Shown in pieces: positions 18,163 through 26,975 of a stretch of 64,000 nucleotides of DNA. The DNA lies in assembly GCF_042648365.1 (NCBI RefSeq), contig NZ_JBHRXI010000049.1, positions 424,898-488,897 on the forward strand. Reading direction: 5' to 3'. The position numbers were made by a program, and so were the translations under genes. The notes beneath the pieces are model-generated. The model was not told the DNA's origin and ran no database searches. It worked only from the letters and a program-made list of their open reading frames with translations. This DNA is from Lutimaribacter_A marinistellae (GTDB taxonomy: Bacteria > Pseudomonadota > Alphaproteobacteria > Rhodobacterales > Rhodobacteraceae). Each line of letters opens with the position of its first letter. The first letter of the stretch is position 1.

Positions 18163-19031
18163 CGGAACGCTCCCACTGAGTAAAGCGCGACTGCGACCCA
18201 GATCAGGGCAAAGGCGATCTGGTGAACGAACGTGAATGCCTCGCCGAACAGAACGACGGCGCAAAAGAACTGCAGCGTCGGGTTGATGTATTGCAGCACG
18301 CCCACGGTCGACATGGCCACCCGCCGCGCCGCGGCCGAGAACAGGATCAGCGGCATCGCGGTCAGCGGACCGGACAGGATCAGCAGGATGCTGTCCTGCA
18401 GCGATGCGCCAAACGCGGGCGACCCGTCGCCATAAACCCCGCCATGTCGCGCGGCGAGCAGTGCAAGGGCAAACGGCATGACAACCGCGACCTCGGCAGT
18501 GACGGATACGACCGGGCCGAGCGGCAGGCCATTCTTGATCAGCCCTTAGAAGCCGAAGGTCACGGCAAGCGCGAGAGAGATCCAGGGCGCAACACCCAGC
18601 CCGATCGTCAATGCCACGACTCCCGCCGCGGCAAGCATGATCGCGGCCCATTGCAGGCGTCCCAGACGTTCTTTTAGAACGAACCGGCCCAGCAGGACGG
18701 CAACCAGCGGAAAGATGTAATAGCCAAGGCTCGTTTCCGTGTTGCGCCCGATCTGCGTGCCGAGGATGAAAAGGAACCAGTTGGTCGATATCATCGCCGA
18801 GGCCAGTACGATGGTGCCGAGGCGGCGCAGGTCCGAGACGGCCTCCTGCAGGGCCGAAAGCCTGCCCTGCAGGCCGAGGACCGCAAGGAAGAAGATCAGC
18901 GACCACGCGACCCTGTGCGCCATGACTTCGGATGCCGGGACATGGGCCAGCAGCTTGTAATAGATCGGAGAGAGCCCCCAGATGGTGCAGGCGCCGATCA
19001 TCGCCAGAATGCCCTTGGTGGTTTCGGTCAT
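18099..19031 (-). pseudogene. rarD: rarD-like EamA transporter interrupted by an in-frame TAA
   Basis: The reading frame from the ATG at 19031 encodes a RarD-type drug/metabolite transporter (TKGILAMIGACTIWGLSPIYYK, then several membrane helices). A TAA at 18548-18546 stops it after 161 residues (...LAVTFGF). The same frame continues at once with GLIKNGLPLGPVVSVTAEV and runs to 18099, covering the remaining helices (GVLQYINPTLQFFCA). RarD homologues carry Tyr at the stop position, so one base change (TAC or TAT to TAA) explains it. Total length without the stop would be about 310 aa, normal for the family. It could be a true nonsense mutation or a sequencing error. Confidence 0.85.
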
Positions 19032-19162
19032 GCGCCTCTCCTTCGGGCTACCTCCTGCGCCTAGGCGGCGGAAAACGCAAGGGGAGCCGGCGGCCGGGTG
19101 GGGTTGTACCGGGGCGGACGGGGTCCGATATTGAGACCGGACACGACAAACGAGGCAAACAG

Positions 19163-20173
19163 ATGCAGGCCTATTCCCTTCTCGACCTTTCGCCCATTCC
19201 CGAGGGCGGCAGCGCCCGTGACGCGCTGGGAAACTCGGTGGAGCTGGCCCAGCTGGCCGAGCGCATGGGCTATACCCGCTACTGGCTGGCCGAACACCAC
19301 AACATGCCCGGAATCGCCAGTGCTGCGACGGCAGTGGTGATCGGCCATGTGGCCGGCGCGACGCGCAAGATCCGCGTGGGGGCCGGCGGGATCATGCTGC
19401 CCAACCATGCGCCGCTGGTGGTGGCCGAGCAGTTCGGCACGCTCGAAACCCTGTATCCCGGACGTATCGACCTGGGGCTGGGCCGCGCACCCGGAACGGA
19501 CATGGCCACCGCCCGCGCCCTGCGCCGCCACATGGCACCCGAGGACGCCTTCCCGCAGGACGTGATCGAGCTGTTGGGCTATCTGCATGCCGAACCGGGT
19601 TCGGCCCCCGTGCGCGCGATCCCCGGCGAGGGGACGGGCGTCCCGGTCTGGATCTTGGGGTCCAGCCTTTACGGCGCGCAACTGGCGGCACATCTGGGGC
19701 TGCCCTATGCCTTTGCCTCGCATTTCGCGCCCGCCATGCTGGAGGAAGCGCTGCATGTCTATCGCAGCCATTTCGAACCGTCCTCGTGGCTCGACGCGCC
19801 CTATGCGATGGTCGCCGCCGGGGTCTGCGCCGCGGATACGGATGAAGAGGCTGCGTATCTGCGCAGCTCGCAGCTTCTGGCCTTCGCCCGGCTCAGAACC
19901 GGGCGCCCCGGCCCCTTGCCGCGCCCGGTCCGCAGCGTCGAGGCCGAGATCCCGCCGCAGGTGATGGAACAGGTGCGCGGTGCGCTGTCCGTGTCTGCAA
20001 CCGGCAGCCGCGAAACCGTGGCCCGCGGGCTGCGGGGCATCGTCGATCGCTACCGGCCGGACGAGTTGATCGTCACGGGCATGATCCACGATCACGCCGC
20101 GCGGCTGCGCTCTTTCGAGATCGCCGGCGAGGTCCTGGCCGACATGGCGCGAAAACCCGAACCGGTGGCCTGA
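19163..20173 (+). CDS. Luciferase-like flavin-dependent oxidoreductase (LLM class, YhbW/MsnO8 type)
   Basis: 336-aa TIM-barrel protein of the bacterial luciferase-like family, predicted to use reduced flavin and O2 or F420-like chemistry. The N-terminal pattern LLDLSPIPEG, then YWLAEHHNMPGIAS and GRIDLGLGRAPGTD, is typical of the group 1 luciferase family oxidoreductases (TIGR03558). The physiological substrate is unknown. The ATG at 19163 follows CGAGG with 8-bp spacing; an open extension upstream to about 18932 runs into rarD's 5' end and has no ribosome site. The gene stands alone and is followed directly by a GC-rich repeat. Confidence 0.88.
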   Translation: MQAYSLLDLSPIPEGGSARDALGNSVELAQLAERMGYTRYWLAEHHNMPGIASAATAVVIGHVAGATRKIRVGAGGIMLPNHAPLVVAEQFGTLETLYPGRIDLGLGRAPGTDMATARALRRHMAPEDAFPQDVIELLGYLHAEPGSAPVRAIPGEGTGVPVWILGSSLYGAQLAAHLGLPYAFASHFAPAMLEEALHVYRSHFEPSSWLDAPYAMVAAGVCAADTDEEAAYLRSSQLLAFARLRTGRPGPLPRPVRSVEAEIPPQVMEQVRGALSVSATGSRETVARGLRGIVDRYRPDELIVTGMIHDHAARLRSFEIAGEVLADMARKPEPVA

Positions 20174-20175
20174 CC

Positions 20176-20258
20176 GCGCCCGAAGGGCGCCCGGCCCAAC
20201 GCCGAGGAGAGCGCCCGCGAGGGCGGTCCCGCAGGTGGCGGGAGCGCCGCCCCCTTGG
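20176..20258 (-). repeat. Three-hairpin GC-rich intergenic repeat, copy A
   Basis: Read on the minus strand this ~83-bp element matches copy B at 37575-37659 (plus strand) over a ~60-bp core. The shared blocks are CGCTCCCGCC, CTGCGGG, CCGCCC, GGGCGC and CTCCTCGGCGTTGGGCCGGG. Three successive stems can form: CCCGC/GCGGG, CGCCC/GGGCG and a terminal GCGCCC-GAA-GGGCGC. The terminal stem differs in sequence between the copies but is paired in both. It sits between the convergent 3' ends of the LLM gene and sodB. Confidence 0.75.
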
Positions 20259-20310
20259 TCAGTGGCTGCAAGATCGGCACATGGCGGGCCGGTTTGCAGT
20301 TGGTGTTCCG

Positions 20311-20344
20311 GCAAAGCAAAAGCCCCGCGCCGGGCGCGGGGCTT
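20311..20344 (-). terminator. Intrinsic terminator of sodB
   Basis: A 10-bp perfect stem (AAGCCCCGCG/CGCGGGGCTT, 20320-20344) with a 5-base loop, followed on the minus strand by TTGCTTTGC. It lies 25 bp beyond the sodB stop codon. Confidence 0.85.
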
Positions 20345-20368
20345 GGAGGTTTTCGATCCTGCGCGCGA

Positions 20369-20968
20369 TTACATGCGCGAGGCGACGTTTTCCCAGTTCA
20401 CGAGGTTGTTCAGGAAGTTGTCGAGATAAGCAGGACGCTTGTTGCGGAAGTCGATGTAGTAGGAATGCTCCCACACGTCACAGCCCAGGAGAGCGGTCTG
20501 GTCGAAGCAGACCGGGTTGACGCCGTTCTCGGTCTTGGTGACGGCCAGCGAGCCGTCGGCGTTCTTGACCAGCCAGGCCCAGCCCGAGCCGAACTGCCCG
20601 GCGCCAGCGGCGGCGAATTGCGACTTGAAATCGTCGACCGAGCCAAAGCTCTCGGTCAGCGCCTTTTCAAGCTCGCCCGGCATCTTGTTTTCGCCGGGGC
20701 CCATCATTTCCCAAAACTGGTTATGGTTCCAGAGCTGGCTGATGTTGTTGAAGATTCCCGATTGCGCGACGGCCTTGGGGTCATAGGTGCCCTTGATGAT
20801 CTCTTCGAGGGACTTGCCCTCCCACTCGGTGCCCGCGATGGCCTTGTTGCCGTTGTCGACATAGGCCTTGTGGTGCAGGTCATGGTGATATTCGAGCGTT
20901 TCCTTGGACATGCCCTTGGCCGCCAGTGCGTCATGTGCATAAGGAAGGTCGGGAAGTTCAAAAGCCAT
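20369..20968 (-). CDS. sodB: Superoxide dismutase [Fe/Mn]
   Basis: 199-aa cytoplasmic enzyme that converts superoxide to H2O2 and O2. Metal ligands are visible: His28 in EYHHDLHHKAY, the histidine in NHNQFW, and the Asp and His in DVWEHSYYID. The N-terminus FELPDLPYAHDAL is close to E. coli FeSOD. Metal preference (Fe or Mn) cannot be settled by eye, although GSGWAWLV is more usual for the Fe type. It is transcribed alone and ends at a strong terminator. The divergent FkbM gene starts 103 bp away. Confidence 0.95.
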   Translation of the reverse strand: MAFELPDLPYAHDALAAKGMSKETLEYHHDLHHKAYVDNGNKAIAGTEWEGKSLEEIIKGTYDPKAVAQSGIFNNISQLWNHNQFWEMMGPGENKMPGELEKALTESFGSVDDFKSQFAAAGAGQFGSGWAWLVKNADGSLAVTKTENGVNPVCFDQTALLGCDVWEHSYYIDFRNKRPAYLDNFLNNLVNWENVASRM

Positions 20969-21071
20969 CTTGGCCCCCTGTTCGAATTCGTGTTGCGGTT
21001 CCTTCGGGTTACATGCGACCCGGCTGCGCTCAGGTCAAGGCTTGATCGGAAAAACCGGAGGGCGGCACGCG

Positions 21072-21824
21072 ATGCTGACAAAGCTGCGCAAGGCGATCTA
21101 CCGCGTTCGCGGGCATTACCCGGGAACGCTCGGCGGCGAGCGGTTCCGCCTCGACCCCTATCATTCCAAGTTCTGGCGCAAGGCGGGTTCGGGCAGCTGG
21201 GAGCCGGAGACCTTTGCCGTGCTCGACAAGCATCTCTCGGCTGATCGCGATTACCTCGATATCGGGGCATGGATCGGACCGACGGTACTGTACGCTGCGC
21301 GGCGTGCGCGCCATGTCTGGTGCTTCGAGCCGGACCCGGTCGCCTTTCGCCATCTTGCCTGGAACATCGAGTTGAACGGGCTGCACAACGTCTCTGCCTT
21401 TGCCGCGGCGCTGTCGACGCAGGTTGGCATCGCGCGCATGGCAAGCCTGGGCGGCGAAGCCGGGGATTCGATGACCTCGCTGTTGGCTGACGGCGCGCAT
21501 GGCCACGACGTGCTGACGCTGGGCTGGGACCAGTTCGCAGGCGCGGTGGACCTGTCGGGCGTGGCACTGGTCAAGATGGATATCGAAGGTGCCGAATTCG
21601 CGGTTCTGCCCGCCCTGCTCGACTGGTTGCGGCAGCATCGGCCGGTTCTGTACCTTTCGACCCACGCGCCCTTTCTGCCCGAGGGGGACCGCGCGAATGC
21701 CATGGCCGGCCTTGCCGAGGCGCTGTCCTTTTACGGGAGCATCACGGACGAGACCGGGCATCCGGCCTCACTCACCGATCCCGATGCCGCCACGCGCTTC
21801 CGCAGCTTCGTCTGTTCGGGCTAG
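21072..21824 (+). CDS. FkbM-family SAM-dependent methyltransferase
   Basis: 250 aa. A Rossmann-type SAM fold begins around residues 60-90 (YLDIGAWIGPTVLYAARRA, VWCFEPDP), and VALVKMDIEGAEFAVL is the characteristic FkbM motif. Members O-methylate sugars or small molecules; the acceptor here is unknown. The motif-I glycine pattern is DIGAWIG. GGAGGG lies 9-14 bases before the ATG at 21072. Its stop overlaps the convergent small secreted protein by 4 bp. There are no polysaccharide genes nearby to suggest a substrate. Confidence 0.85.
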   Translation: MLTKLRKAIYRVRGHYPGTLGGERFRLDPYHSKFWRKAGSGSWEPETFAVLDKHLSADRDYLDIGAWIGPTVLYAARRARHVWCFEPDPVAFRHLAWNIELNGLHNVSAFAAALSTQVGIARMASLGGEAGDSMTSLLADGAHGHDVLTLGWDQFAGAVDLSGVALVKMDIEGAEFAVLPALLDWLRQHRPVLYLSTHAPFLPEGDRANAMAGLAEALSFYGSITDETGHPASLTDPDAATRFRSFVCSG

Positions 21825-22219
21825 TTCGCCACGCGGCATCGCCCTCTTGCGATACTCGGGTCGATGTTGCCCGGGATATCGCCACGCAGGGATGCGGTCA
21901 TGTTCGTGTGGTTCAGAATGATGCGGTAATCGGCCTGCGAGGTGCGGTTGCGCGTGTAGGGCACTTCGACCTCCCAATTGAACTGGATGGATTTTCCGTC
22001 CCGCCGTTTCGCCTTGGCCGCGATTGCGCCGCCGTGCTTTGCCTTGGTGAACTTTTCCAGAACCTGCGCTCGCCATGTCGATGTGTCGACCGCGAGTTGA
22101 ACGGTTTCGGGAATGAAATCATCCCGTCCTGCCGGAAAGCTGCAAACATAGCGTGTTTCGGCGAAAGCGGCCTGTGCGAGGCCAAGACCCAGAATGGAAA
22201 GAATAATTGCTGTTTTCAT
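21821..22219 (-). CDS. Small secreted protein of unknown function
   Basis: 132 codons. The first ~20 residues are a classic Sec signal peptide ending AQAAFA. The mature protein has two cysteines (YVCSFP and GRCRV), consistent with one disulfide, and is otherwise rich in beta-type alternation. I do not recognise the family. The ATG at 22219 is chosen because it begins the signal peptide. It converges with the FkbM gene, overlapping its last 4 bp. Confidence 0.7.
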   Translation of the reverse strand: MKTAIILSILGLGLAQAAFAETRYVCSFPAGRDDFIPETVQLAVDTSTWRAQVLEKFTKAKHGGAIAAKAKRRDGKSIQFNWEVEVPYTRNRTSQADYRIILNHTNMTASLRGDIPGNIDPSIARGRCRVAN

Positions 22220-22382
22220 GGCAACGCCCCCCGATGCCGCACTATAGCACAGGGGCACGTCGCCGCAAAACGCGGGCAGATCCGCGGCGGATCGCTAACT
22301 GGCACCGGCGGACGCGGCCACCCATCGGAGCCACATCAAACCCGAAAAAGATACTTAATGGCAGCAGCTTGCGCTACTCACC

Positions 22383-22952
22383 TCATCCGAAATAGCCGAC
22401 GGAGCTTCCCGGTACGGCGGCGGTCTTGAGCAGCTTGAACACGTAATCGGCCACGGACCGGAAACATATCACGCGGAAAGTCTCGGCATCGTCCATCCAG
22501 AATGCGGCCGGGACCTGCGCCATACGCGAGCGACGGATCTGTCCCGGCTCGAATGCGCCGGGCGCGAAATCGACAGGCGCGAGCTTGCCCATCACCTCGC
22601 GCGCGGGCGCGCCGCTGATGCGGAACAACGCGCGGGCGTCCGAGACATTCACGGCCAGCGCATGCTCGCCCTTCAGTGCTTCGGCAAGTGTGGCGCAGGT
22701 CTCACCTGCCTTGCCATATGGGACGAGCAGCAGCAGTTCGTCCGGCGACATCCAGATCACGCCTGTGCTGCCATTGACCTTCGCCTCGCGAATGCCGGGC
22801 ACGTCCTGCCCGACCGCGTCCTTGACCGCCTTTGCCAGAAGCTCGGAGCCGAGATCGCCACGCAGGGTGATCATGCCTTGCAGCCCACATTCCTCGACCC
22901 GGGCGATGCCGTCGAAACTGGCCTTCATCAATGCGCTTCTTGCGTCAGACAT
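22383..22952 (-). CDS. soxG: Sarcosine oxidase, gamma subunit
   Basis: 189-aa small subunit of heterotetrameric sarcosine oxidase, a GcvT/YgfZ-like fold without its own cofactor. WMSPDELLLLVPYG, VSDARALFRISGAPAREVMGKL and ETFRVICFRSVADYVFKLL are family-typical. It overlaps the 3' end of soxA by 8 bp, so translation is coupled. The 160 bp downstream hold a short GATCCGC/GCGGATC inverted repeat near 22281-22295 but no clear T-rich terminator. Confidence 0.93.
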   Translation of the reverse strand: MSDARSALMKASFDGIARVEECGLQGMITLRGDLGSELLAKAVKDAVGQDVPGIREAKVNGSTGVIWMSPDELLLLVPYGKAGETCATLAEALKGEHALAVNVSDARALFRISGAPAREVMGKLAPVDFAPGAFEPGQIRRSRMAQVPAAFWMDDAETFRVICFRSVADYVFKLLKTAAVPGSSVGYFG

Positions 22953-25900
22953 TCTGCTTGTCCCCCTTGGGATCGTAGAAGACCGGCGAGACGATCCTGG
23001 CCTTGGTTACGGTGCCGTCGGTACCGGGGAAATCCAGCACCTCGCCCATACGGTCGGGGCCGTGCTTGACCAGGCCCATCGCGATACCTCGGCCCAGGTT
23101 GGCCGAGTAGTAGGTAGAGGTCACGCGCCCGATCGTGTTGCGCTGGCCATTGGCGTTGACACCCTCGCCCACGGCATAGGCTCCATCCGGCAGGACAGAC
23201 CCATCCACAGTTTCAAGACCCACCAGTTTCCAGCGATCCGGGTCGGTCATATGCACACGCTCCTGCGCGCGCTTGCCGAGGAAATCCTCTTTCTTTTTCG
23301 AGATCGCCCAGTTCAGGCCAAGGTCCTGCGGGATCACCGTGCCGTCGGTTTCATCGCCGATCATGATGAAGCCCTTTTCCGCGCGCAGGATGTGCAGGCA
23401 TTCTGTGCCATAGGGCATCACGCCAAACTCCTGCCCCGCTGCCATGAGCGCGTCCCAGAAGGCCTGCCCCCGGCTGGCGGGCACCGCGATCTCGTAGCTG
23501 AGTTCGCCGGAAAAGGAGATGCGGTAGACGCGTGCGTCGAACTCCCCGATCTTGCCATCGGCCCAGTCCATGAAGCCGAGCGTCTCGGCGCTCAGGTCCA
23601 TGCCGCCGAGTTTTTCCAGCAGCTTGCGGGCATTCGGGCCGACCACGGCGATCTGGGCATATTGCTCGGTCACGTTGGCGACATAGACGTTCCAGTCCCA
23701 CCACTCGGTCTGGAGCCATTCCTCCATATGGGCATGGATGCGTTCGGCCCCGCCGGTGGTGGTGTGACACAGCCACGTATCCTCGTCGATCCGCGCGACG
23801 ACCCCGTCATCGACGAGAAACCCGTTCTCGGAACACATCAGGCCGTAGCGGCATTTGCCCGGCTTCAGGGTCGACATCATGTTGGTGTAGAGCATGTCGA
23901 GAAAACAGCCCGCATCCGGCCCCTTGACGATGATCTTGCCAAGGGTCGAGGCATCCAGCAGACCCGCGTTCTCGCGCGTGTTCTTCACCTCGCGGTTCAC
24001 GGCGTCATGAGTCGTCTCGCCCGGGCGCTTGTAGGTATAGGGACGGCGCCAATGGCCGACCGGTTCCCACTCGGCGTCGTGCTTGTCGTGCCAGTCATGC
24101 ATGGGTGTGCGGCGGATCGGCTGAAAGATCTCGCCACGGGCCTCACCCGCGATCGCCGCGAGCGAGATGGGGGTGTAAGGCGGCCGGAACGTTGTTGTTC
24201 CAACACGCGGAATCTCCTCTCCCAACGCATCAGCAAGGACGGCGAGGCCGTTGATATTGCTCAGCTTGCCTTGATCCGTCGCCATACCCAGCGTGGTGTA
24301 ACGCTTGGTATGTTCGACGCTTTCATACCCTTCCTGCGCCGCGAGCCGAACATCCGAGACCTTGACGTCGTTCTGGAAGTCGAGCCACGCCTTCATCCGC
24401 AGGCTTTTGTCGGCATTCGCGGGCATGAGCCACACGGGTTGCAGCGGCGCCTCGGCCTCGATTTCGACCTTGGGCGTCTCTTCGGTCGTGGTGGAGAAGC
24501 CAGCGGCCAGCGCGGCAGCCTCCCCTTGAACCAGCGCGTCACGCAGGACCGTCGACAGGTCGAGTGGCCCATTGGCACTGCCCGCCGCGCGGACAAAGCC
24601 GAACCCGTCGGAACCCAGCGGCGGGCGGTCGGGGTCGGGCCGGAAATGGGCCTGTGCCTCGTCCCAGATCAGCTTGCCACCACAATGCGACCAAAGGTGA
24701 ACGACCGGGGACCAGCCCCCGGACATGGCGACGGCATCGGCCTCGATCTCTTCGCGCGCGCCACCGACACCGTCCTGGTTGCAGATCGCGACCGTCTTGA
24801 CCCGTTTGCCACCGGCGACCTTGGCGATCCCCTTGCCGGGGTCGACACGAATGCCAAGCTCTCGCGCACGGTCGGCGAGCGGGCCAGCCGCGTTACGCGC
24901 GTCGAGGATGCGAACCACCTTCACCCCGGCCTCGTGCAGGGTGATCGCAGTGCGATAGGCATCATCATTGTTGGTGACGACCACGACACGTTGCCCCGGC
25001 GTCACACCCCAGTTCACGACATAGTCGCGCATGGCCGAGGCAAGCATCACCCCCGGCACGTCGTTTCCTGCAAAGGAGAGCGGCCGTTCGATGGCCCCGG
25101 TCGCGGTCACGATCTGCTTGGCCCGAATACGCCAGAGGCGGTGGCGCGGACCTTGCGTGCCGGGTTTGTGATCGGTCAGACGCTCGTATCCGAGCGCGTA
25201 ACCGTGGTCGTAGACCCCTGCCCCCATGCAGCGCAGGCGCAGGGTGACATTCTCCATCGCCTCCAGCTCGGCGACGAGATCATCCACGAACTTGTCCACA
25301 GGCCTGCCATCGACAGATCCGCCATCGACCGGGGATCGCCCGCCCCAATGGGCGGTCTGTTCCATCAGCAGCACCTTGGCCCCCGAACGACCGGCCGCAT
25401 GCGCCGCCATCAGTCCGGCGATACCCCCGCCAATCACGAGAACATCGGTGAAGGCGTAGAAATGCTCGTAGGTGTCAGCGTCGCGGGCATCCTTGTCCGG
25501 TGCCTTGCCGAGACCTGCGGACTGCCGGATGAACGGTTCGTAGACATGTTTCCAGAACGGCTGCGGGTGGATGAATGTCTTGTAGTAGAAGCCCGCGGGC
25601 AGGAACCGCGCCAATGCCGTGTTCACCGCGCCGATGTCGAAGTCGAGATTCGGCCAGTGGTTCTGCGAGATCGCCTTGAGCCCGTCGAACAGCTCTGTCG
25701 TGGTCGCGCGCTGGTTCGGCTCGAACTGGCTGCCCTCGCCAAGGCCGACCAGCGCATTTGGTTCCTCGGCACCCGAGGCGACAGGACCACGGGGGCGGTG
25801 ATACTTGAAGGACCGGCCCATCATCAGCTGGTCATTGGCAAGAAGCGCCGAGGCCAGCGTATCGCCCGCATAGCCACGAAAGCTCTGGCCGTTGAAAGTG

Positions 25901-25959
25901 AAGCTCATGGATTTGGAGCGGTCGATCAGGCGGCCGTGTTTTTCAATACGGGTGCTCAT
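22945..25959 (-). CDS. soxA: Sarcosine oxidase, alpha subunit
   Basis: 1004 aa, full length. An N-terminal ferredoxin-like domain without iron-sulfur cysteines (about 15-100) precedes an NAD-binding Rossmann domain with VLVIGGGIAGLMAAHAAG near 170-187, a second nucleotide-binding region (VVVVTNNDDAYRTA), and a C-terminal GcvT-like aminomethyltransferase domain (about 610-1000). The enzyme oxidatively demethylates sarcosine to glycine, passing the one-carbon unit to tetrahydrofolate in this C-terminal domain. The order soxB-soxD-soxA-soxG is the classical operon. SoxD ends 62 bp upstream. Confidence 0.97.
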   Translation of the reverse strand: MSTRIEKHGRLIDRSKSMSFTFNGQSFRGYAGDTLASALLANDQLMMGRSFKYHRPRGPVASGAEEPNALVGLGEGSQFEPNQRATTTELFDGLKAISQNHWPNLDFDIGAVNTALARFLPAGFYYKTFIHPQPFWKHVYEPFIRQSAGLGKAPDKDARDADTYEHFYAFTDVLVIGGGIAGLMAAHAAGRSGAKVLLMEQTAHWGGRSPVDGGSVDGRPVDKFVDDLVAELEAMENVTLRLRCMGAGVYDHGYALGYERLTDHKPGTQGPRHRLWRIRAKQIVTATGAIERPLSFAGNDVPGVMLASAMRDYVVNWGVTPGQRVVVVTNNDDAYRTAITLHEAGVKVVRILDARNAAGPLADRARELGIRVDPGKGIAKVAGGKRVKTVAICNQDGVGGAREEIEADAVAMSGGWSPVVHLWSHCGGKLIWDEAQAHFRPDPDRPPLGSDGFGFVRAAGSANGPLDLSTVLRDALVQGEAAALAAGFSTTTEETPKVEIEAEAPLQPVWLMPANADKSLRMKAWLDFQNDVKVSDVRLAAQEGYESVEHTKRYTTLGMATDQGKLSNINGLAVLADALGEEIPRVGTTTFRPPYTPISLAAIAGEARGEIFQPIRRTPMHDWHDKHDAEWEPVGHWRRPYTYKRPGETTHDAVNREVKNTRENAGLLDASTLGKIIVKGPDAGCFLDMLYTNMMSTLKPGKCRYGLMCSENGFLVDDGVVARIDEDTWLCHTTTGGAERIHAHMEEWLQTEWWDWNVYVANVTEQYAQIAVVGPNARKLLEKLGGMDLSAETLGFMDWADGKIGEFDARVYRISFSGELSYEIAVPASRGQAFWDALMAAGQEFGVMPYGTECLHILRAEKGFIMIGDETDGTVIPQDLGLNWAISKKKEDFLGKRAQERVHMTDPDRWKLVGLETVDGSVLPDGAYAVGEGVNANGQRNTIGRVTSTYYSANLGRGIAMGLVKHGPDRMGEVLDFPGTDGTVTKARIVSPVFYDPKGDKQNV

Positions 25960-26021
25960 TCATGCAGGCCTTTCGCATGTGGAGGGCAGATCCCTCCGGC
26001 AGGAAGAATGTGGGCGACGCA

Positions 26022-26351
26022 TCAGGACAGACCGCGCCATTGCCAGCCGGGGCGCTTTTCGCTGATCGCATCGCGGATGTGCTGCGGCGGCTCAGAGGTC
26101 TGGGCGGTATAGGTGCCGAACACCTCGAGTGTCTGCGTGCAGCGGGCCGCGTGGAACCACTTACCGCAGCCATGGGCGTGGCGCCAGCGTTCAAAGTGCA
26201 CGCCGCGCGGGTTTTCGCGTGTGAAAAGGTAGTCGTGGAATTCCTCCTCGGACGATCCCGGACCGTGGCGTGTCAGATGCGCTTCGCCGCCCGGAGAAAG
26301 TTCGGTTTCCTCGGCATCGACGCCGCAATAGGGGCAATTGAGCAGCAGCAT
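26022..26351 (-). CDS. soxD: Sarcosine oxidase, delta subunit
   Basis: 109-aa zinc-binding subunit. Ligands are CPYC near residue 7, His in the HLTRH segment and the later Cys/His cluster HGCGKWFHAARC. This small subunit helps hold the alpha/beta complex together. The length is normal for the family. It lies between the TfoX-like gene and soxA, all on the minus strand, with short spacers. Confidence 0.95.
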   Translation of the reverse strand: MLLLNCPYCGVDAEETELSPGGEAHLTRHGPGSSEEEFHDYLFTRENPRGVHFERWRHAHGCGKWFHAARCTQTLEVFGTYTAQTSEPPQHIRDAISEKRPGWQWRGLS

Positions 26352-26369
26352 GTCAGTCTCCTCGGACGG

Positions 26370-26696
26370 TCATTTCGGGGGCAGGCTGGCCGCATGGGCC
26401 AGAGCGAATTCGGTCAGTCGGGCGCGCAGGGCGTCGTCCTCGAAGGCGGCGTAGTCGACCTCGACCATGCCGCCGAGGTTGCGACCGCCGAATTCCAGGC
26501 GCCTTGCCCCGGCTTCCAGTGCGGCCGCCTCGCGGGCCTTGCCGGGGCGATACATCGCGCCGTCTTTCATCACGCCACAGACCATGTTGCCATGAAGCAG
26601 GAACATCAGCCCGCCAAACATGCGTTTTTCGGACAGGCCCGGCTCGACCCCCAGGTCGGCGCGCATGGTTTCGGCCATCTGCTCAGGATAGGCCAT
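26370..26696 (-). CDS. TfoX N-terminal-domain protein inside the sarcosine oxidase operon
   Basis: 108 aa matching the TfoX/Sxy N-terminal domain: LSEKRMFGGLMFLLHGNMVCGV is the hallmark. In gammaproteobacteria TfoX regulates competence. Stand-alone N-terminal domain proteins in alphaproteobacteria have no established role, and I would not infer competence here. It lies between soxB (280 bp upstream, beyond a terminator-like hairpin) and soxD (18 bp downstream), so it is likely co-transcribed with soxDAG. The ATG at 26696 is preferred to longer starts up to 26747, which would begin inside the hairpin. Confidence 0.8.
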   Translation of the reverse strand: MAYPEQMAETMRADLGVEPGLSEKRMFGGLMFLLHGNMVCGVMKDGAMYRPGKAREAAALEAGARRLEFGGRNLGGMVEVDYAAFEDDALRARLTEFALAHAASLPPK

Positions 26697-26735
26697 GGCG
26701 CATCTCGCGGCATCGGAGGGAGGTGCAAAGAATAA

Positions 26736-26764
26736 CCGGATGGGCACGAGGTAAACCCATCCGG
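26736..26764 (-). terminator. Terminator-like hairpin between soxB and the tfoX-like gene
   Basis: A 9-bp perfect stem (CCGGATGGG/CCCATCCGG) with an 11-base loop, followed on the minus strand by TTATTCTTTG. It would terminate or attenuate soxB transcription before tfoX-soxDAG. A second stem, GCCCGAT-GCAA-ATCGGGC, is at 26922-26939, closer to the soxB stop, but lacks a T tract. The rest of this 279-bp spacer shows nothing I can name. Confidence 0.65.
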
Positions 26765-26975
26765 AACTCTTTACGAGACGTGAACGCTTTGGAAAGCGAA
26801 TGGCGGACCGAGGGGACCGCCACCGTGACCCGGTTCAGGCGATAAACGTCGCGTGTTACAATCCGGTTCCCGGTTGAGACAAAAATCGCGCGTGTTTTTT
26901 CCACCGCAGCCGAACCGCCCTGCCCGATGCAAATCGGGCCGGTGTCACAGCGGCGGATCTTTTGCGGCGTCTGCT

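Noticed and set aside
22585..26112. A 1175-codon open frame on the plus strand
   Set aside because: It is antisense to soxA and soxG and arises from GC-rich third positions. It lacks any recognisable domain, and the opposite strand is clearly sarcosine oxidase.
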